Positions 41,685-44,981 of a stretch of DNA of 44,981 nucleotides are shown piece after piece. This DNA comes from Fluviibacter sp039805865 (GTDB lineage Bacteria > Pseudomonadota > Gammaproteobacteria > Burkholderiales > Rhodocyclaceae), in the NCBI GenBank assembly GCA_039805865.1, contig JBDLTI010000011.1, positions 1-44,981 on the forward strand, read 5' to 3'. Both the position numbers and the translations under genes were made by a program. Below the pieces are notes generated by a model. It ran no database searches and was not told the DNA's origin. It was given only the letters and a program-made list of their open reading frames with translations. Within the stretch, counting starts at the first letter, position 1; each line of letters begins with the position of its first letter.

Positions 41685-43367
41685 TTAGCTATGCCAATGC
41701 GAAGCTCGAGCCTGGAACCATATCTTACTCAGACCCGGTGCGTAACAATCCAGGGCCTGTGCTGCCTCATCAGTTCTGAGCACCCCAGGTTCCAGATTAA
41801 AGAGGATTTGCGCCAGTGTTTCTACCTGTCCTTGAGGATTGCGACGTAGTATATGTTCTGCAGTAAGCTCCCGGGGGTGACTCAGGCCTGCAGTACCCAG
41901 TAAATGAGCCACAGCCTTGAGGGTATTTACATGATAATTTGCAACGCGTTGACCTTTATCCATGGGGTCTAAGGCGTGTTGGCGATAGGGATCCTGCGTG
42001 GCAATACCCGTAGGGCAGCGATCCGTATTGCAGGAACGTGACTGGATACAACCCAGGGCAAACATGAAGCCTCTTCCCGAGTTAACCCAGTCAGCACCCA
42101 GCGCGCATGCCCTCAAAATATCGAAGGCGGAAATGATTTTTCCCGCGATGCCAATCCGAATCTCACTTCGGAGTCCCGCACCGACAAGCGTGGCATGAAC
42201 CAGTTGCAAGGCATCACGCATCGGCATACCAATATGATCGACGTACTCTACGGGAGCAGCCCCCGTCCCACCTTCGCTACCATCAATGACGATAAAATCG
42301 GGCGTAATACCGGATTCAAGCATGGCTTTCACCATGGCAAACCATTCGATGACGTGACCCACGCAAAGCTTGAAGCCAATAGGTTTTCCGCCAGAGAGCT
42401 GACGTAAATCCTGGATAAACCCCATTAAACCGAGGGGCGAATCAAAGGCGGTATGCGCTGCCGGTGAGTGACAGTCTTTAGCAATCGGTATCCCACGGGT
42501 TTTAGCAATCTCTGCGGTCACTTTACTGCCGGGCAGTAAACCACCTCGTCCGGGTTTGGCGCCCTGTGACATTTTAATTTCAATCATTTTCACCTGGTCG
42601 CGCTTTGCCACTGTCGCGAACGTAACCGGGTCAAAGCATCCGTCGGGGGTACGACAACCAAAGTATGCCGTGCCGAGTTCCCAAATCAGATCACCACCAT
42701 GTTTCTCGTGGTACGGAGAAATGGAGCCTTCGCCCGTATCGTGCGCGAAACCGCCAATTTTTGCACCTTTGTTCAAGGCCATAATGGCATTAGCCGATAA
42801 CGATCCGAAACTCAGTGCAGAGATATTCAGCAACGAGAGATCATAGGGTTGCAGACATTGTGAGTTGCCGACCCTGACTCTTAAATCATCAATCGGTAGG
42901 GGAGGTAAGGGTTTGCTGGAGTGGTTCAACCACTCATAGCCTTCGCGATAAGGTGAATCAATCGAACCAAAGGCCTGAGTATCCGACAGGTTCTTGGATC
43001 GTTGATATACCAGTTCGCGCTGGGTACGCGAGAAGGGCAATTGATCACGGTCGCCTTCAATCAGATATTGCCGGATTTCAGGACGAAAACTTTCAAATAG
43101 AAAACGCAGGTGACCGGTGACCGGGTAGTTGCGCAAAATCGCATGTCTGCCTTGAATCAGATCATAAAAACCAAGCAGGGTTAGGCTGAAAAAACTAAAA
43201 AATACAAGCCAGGCTACGGACTCTTCGAAAAATGATACCGACAACGCCTGCCATGACGAATAGTCAAGGGTGGGGAGCACAAGTTTGAAGTCGATCAAAT
43301 AAAAAAAAGTGATGACAACGCAGGCCAGCCAAGGCGTAAACCGACTAACGGATCTGATCATATTCAT
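41685..43367 (-). CDS. Membrane-anchored FMN-binding glutamate synthase-family protein
   Basis: The 560-residue protein is homologous to the FMN and synthase domain of glutamate synthase large subunits (GltB). It lacks the glutaminase domain. It begins with two membrane helices (WLACVVITFFYLIDFKLVLP and WLVFFSFFSLTLLGFYDLI), and the rest is the FMN TIM barrel: ALSFGSLSANAIMALNKGAK, then MSQGAKPGRGGLLPG, DFIVIDGSEGGTGAAP and ADWVNSGRGFMFALGCI. The 3Fe-4S cluster cysteines are C440-x5-C446-x4-C451 (CIQSRSCNTDRCPTG). The electron donor and true substrate are unknown. It is 128 bp upstream in transcription of the TetR gene and divergent from the TauE-like permease gene. Confidence 0.9.
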   Translation of the reverse strand: MNMIRSVSRFTPWLACVVITFFYLIDFKLVLPTLDYSSWQALSVSFFEESVAWLVFFSFFSLTLLGFYDLIQGRHAILRNYPVTGHLRFLFESFRPEIRQYLIEGDRDQLPFSRTQRELVYQRSKNLSDTQAFGSIDSPYREGYEWLNHSSKPLPPLPIDDLRVRVGNSQCLQPYDLSLLNISALSFGSLSANAIMALNKGAKIGGFAHDTGEGSISPYHEKHGGDLIWELGTAYFGCRTPDGCFDPVTFATVAKRDQVKMIEIKMSQGAKPGRGGLLPGSKVTAEIAKTRGIPIAKDCHSPAAHTAFDSPLGLMGFIQDLRQLSGGKPIGFKLCVGHVIEWFAMVKAMLESGITPDFIVIDGSEGGTGAAPVEYVDHIGMPMRDALQLVHATLVGAGLRSEIRIGIAGKIISAFDILRACALGADWVNSGRGFMFALGCIQSRSCNTDRCPTGIATQDPYRQHALDPMDKGQRVANYHVNTLKAVAHLLGTAGLSHPRELTAEHILRRNPQGQVETLAQILFNLEPGVLRTDEAAQALDCYAPGLSKIWFQARASHWHS

Positions 43368-43605
43368 TTCTGCATTTTACTGGCAAAAGCTTTAGGGGTG
43401 GGCTGGTGTTATTTGTGAACAGTATGTATTCCTGCTCTAAAAGCAGTAGCAGATTCTGGTTCAACACCAATCTGGATCATAGCTACGGTCTATGCGTAAC
43501 CCAAGAATTTTTTGTTCACATTTTGCCTCCGGGGTTTGACGAACTGAAGAAGTAAACCTAGGCTGATGCCGCTTTATACAGAACGTCAACCCTAGAGAAA
43601 ACTTC

Positions 43606-44373
43606 ATGGAATATGCGATAGCCATCATAGGCGGCTTAATTGGTGGTTTTATGAACACGGTGGCATCGAGTGGCACAGCAATTACCTTGCCATTGCTGGT
43701 TTTTATGGGGTTACCACCCGCGGTGGCCAATGCGACCAATCGTGTGCCTGTTTTTCTGGGCTTTGTTATTTCCTGCGTCACGTTCATACGGGCAGGGGTG
43801 ATGAATTGGCAACTGGCAGTAAAAGTCGTCATACCATGCACGCTGGGTGCCATCACCGGAGCAATCATTGTCGACCGAATTCCTGAGGAGATGGTCAAAA
43901 CATTAATTGTTGTTGCAGTAGTAATTGCATTGCTTTTGCTACTCACCAACTTTAAAAAGTCTTTTGAACGCACTATCGAGGCATTGCCACGATACCGATG
44001 GCAGGAGAGTGTCTACCTCTTCCTAACGGGATTGTGGATTGGTTTGATTGTTCTAGACGGCGGCACTTATCTTTTATTGGTGCTTATGCTGTCGATGCAA
44101 TTGCCATTGCTGAAAGCCAATGCCTACAAAAATATAGCCAGCTTGTTTACCTCAGGCTTTTCACTGGCTGTCATGGCCATAGATGGCCATGTAAACTGGG
44201 AAGTCGGGGGAATTATGGCCATTGGAAGCATTGCAGGGGGCTACATAGGCGCAAAATTTTCCATGCACGCGCTTGCAAAGATCTGGACATACCGTTTACT
44301 TGTTGTAATCATCTCCCTTGAGCTAGTACATATTGCAATGACTGATTGGTTGCACATAGAAATGACCCTATGA
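43606..44373 (+). CDS. TauE/SafE-family sulfite exporter-like permease
   Basis: A 255-residue membrane protein of the TauE/SafE (DUF81) family, members of which move small organosulfur or sulfur anions. It has a first helix typical of the group (AIIGGLIGGFMNTVASSGTAITLPLLVFMGLPPAVANATNR), then about seven further hydrophobic segments, with LKANAYKNIASLFTSGF in the second half matching the inverted-repeat layout of the family. The substrate is unknown. A weak GAG-type ribosome binding site lies before the ATG. No promoter was evident in the 238 bp before it. Confidence 0.88.
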   Translation: MEYAIAIIGGLIGGFMNTVASSGTAITLPLLVFMGLPPAVANATNRVPVFLGFVISCVTFIRAGVMNWQLAVKVVIPCTLGAITGAIIVDRIPEEMVKTLIVVAVVIALLLLLTNFKKSFERTIEALPRYRWQESVYLFLTGLWIGLIVLDGGTYLLLVLMLSMQLPLLKANAYKNIASLFTSGFSLAVMAIDGHVNWEVGGIMAIGSIAGGYIGAKFSMHALAKIWTYRLLVVIISLELVHIAMTDWLHIEMTL

Positions 44374-44407
44374 GACATCAATAAGATGTCTGTCGGAGGT
44401 TGGTTAG

Positions 44408-44838
44408 ATGCTTGCTGATTACATAATTAATCTGTTCAATTTGCAAGATCATGGTTACGCATGGGGTTTGCTAGCAGTCTTGCCGATCTTTTATTTTGGT
44501 ACCACATGGTTGTTAGAGAAGTTTCCAATCGTTCACATTAGGTTGCGCTTCGGCTGAATGAAGCGCTAGAGAAATTGTGTGAAAGCCGACAACAACGCAT
44601 TTCTCTTGCCCATGATGCAGTCTCTAGCTCAAAATGGGCCTCGCCAATCTTATTGGCAGTGCTGACTCTGGTAACGGTCGCGATGGTTCACATGCGCAGA
44701 CCTCGTGCAATGCGAATCTCGATGCTCTTAACTATTTTGTGTGTCATTGCGACTATGCAGTTACTTTCACTGAATCGATCACCCTATGTGGGCACGGCTG
44801 CGGTAAGTAAAAGTATGCTTTATGACGTAAAAAATTAA
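44408..44838 (+). pseudogene. Decayed DUF4239-like membrane protein gene
   Basis: A 49-codon frame from an ATG at 44408 (good GGAGG 8 nt before it) encodes a single hydrophobic segment (GLLAVLPIFYFGTTWLLEKF) and stops at 44555. A second frame, open from 44542 and running to 44838, encodes RLNEALEKLCESRQQRISLA and later two hydrophobic helices ending LNRSPYVGTAAVSKSMLYDV, a pattern like the C-terminal end of DUF4239 proteins. Together they look like the start and end of one gene with a large internal deletion and a frame change near 44540. A separate intact 49-residue membrane protein is possible for the first part. The DUF4239 match was made by eye. Confidence 0.5.
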
Positions 44839-44915
44839 TTGACGATATTAAAAGGTAGCTTTTAACCAATTGCTCTATAAACTTTAGAGCGCGGGAAATA
44901 GGCCCCAAAAAGATT

Positions 44916-44956
44916 AAAGCCCCGCAGGGAATAAACCTTGCAGGGCTTTGAATTTT
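44916..44956 (+). terminator. Possible terminator hairpin near the window end
   Basis: AAAGCCC (44916-44922) and GGGCTTT (44943-44949) form a 7-bp stem that can extend with imperfect pairs (GCAGG against CCTTGC). It is followed by GAATTTT. It lies downstream of the decayed gene and is a plausible, moderately strong terminator. Confidence 0.5.
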
Positions 44957-44981
44957 GGCTCTCGACCTGAGTCCGAATAGA

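Noticed and set aside
43374..43605. Promoter or small RNA in the 238-bp gap before the TauE-like gene
   Set aside because: TTGACG at 43536 and TATACA at 43575 are not at promoter spacing, and only a 5-bp CTGCT/AGCAG stem is visible, so nothing was assigned.
43461..43973. A 170-codon minus-strand frame opposite the TauE-like gene and its upstream region
   Set aside because: Most of it is antisense to a clear membrane protein gene and the product shows no family pattern.

Overview
The window looks like a chromosomal housekeeping stretch from a betaproteobacterium. Three things point there: the lplT-alr-radA order, an Arg32-type EF-P next to its rhamnosyltransferase EarP, and an isc operon with a second cysteine desulfurase between iscR and iscS, together with suhB/trmJ-cysE and mfd/ispD-ispF gene orders. 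Base composition is moderate in GC and fairly even. I see no rRNA, tRNA, CRISPR array, insertion sequence or phage gene. No genus is assigned because no marker in the window decides it.

Layout. 1-5260: mutS and suhB on the minus strand, divergent from trmJ and cysE. 5253-12311: a complete iron-sulfur cluster operon (iscR, nifS-like, iscS, iscU, iscA, hscB, hscA, fdx, iscX, DUF2789), with a recognisable promoter and an IscR type-1 operator at its head. 12336-17833: serB, aroG-type DAHP synthase and mfd on the minus strand. 17901-21081: ispD, ispF, tsaB, rimI and a family-4-like uracil-DNA glycosylase. 21078-27243: lplT on the minus strand, then alr, radA and a YgiQ-type radical SAM protein. 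27229-30165: mscL (minus), a group II truncated haemoglobin and typA, with good intrinsic terminators.

30163-34830: a translation and signalling block with an orphan membrane-anchored TAXI protein, efp, earP and a small ORF. These are divergent from a MerR regulator whose C-terminal half carries the motifs of adenosylcobalamin photoreceptors of the CarH/LitR type. A 23-bp inverted repeat lies between the divergent genes. 34946-41556: a heavy-metal RND efflux operon (czcC-, czcB- and czcA-like) preceded by a TetR-type gene and paired CCTTAAGG palindromes. 41685-44838: a membrane-anchored FMN glutamate-synthase-like protein, a TauE/SafE permease, and the decayed remains of a DUF4239 membrane-protein gene.

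No wholly new multi-gene system is evident. The most promising places to look are the B12-binding MerR protein with its divergent promoter region, the TAXI protein without TRAP membrane subunits, the metal efflux operon control region, the DUF2789 gene at the end of the isc operon, and an mscL terminator embedded in the coding sequence of the convergent ygiQ gene.
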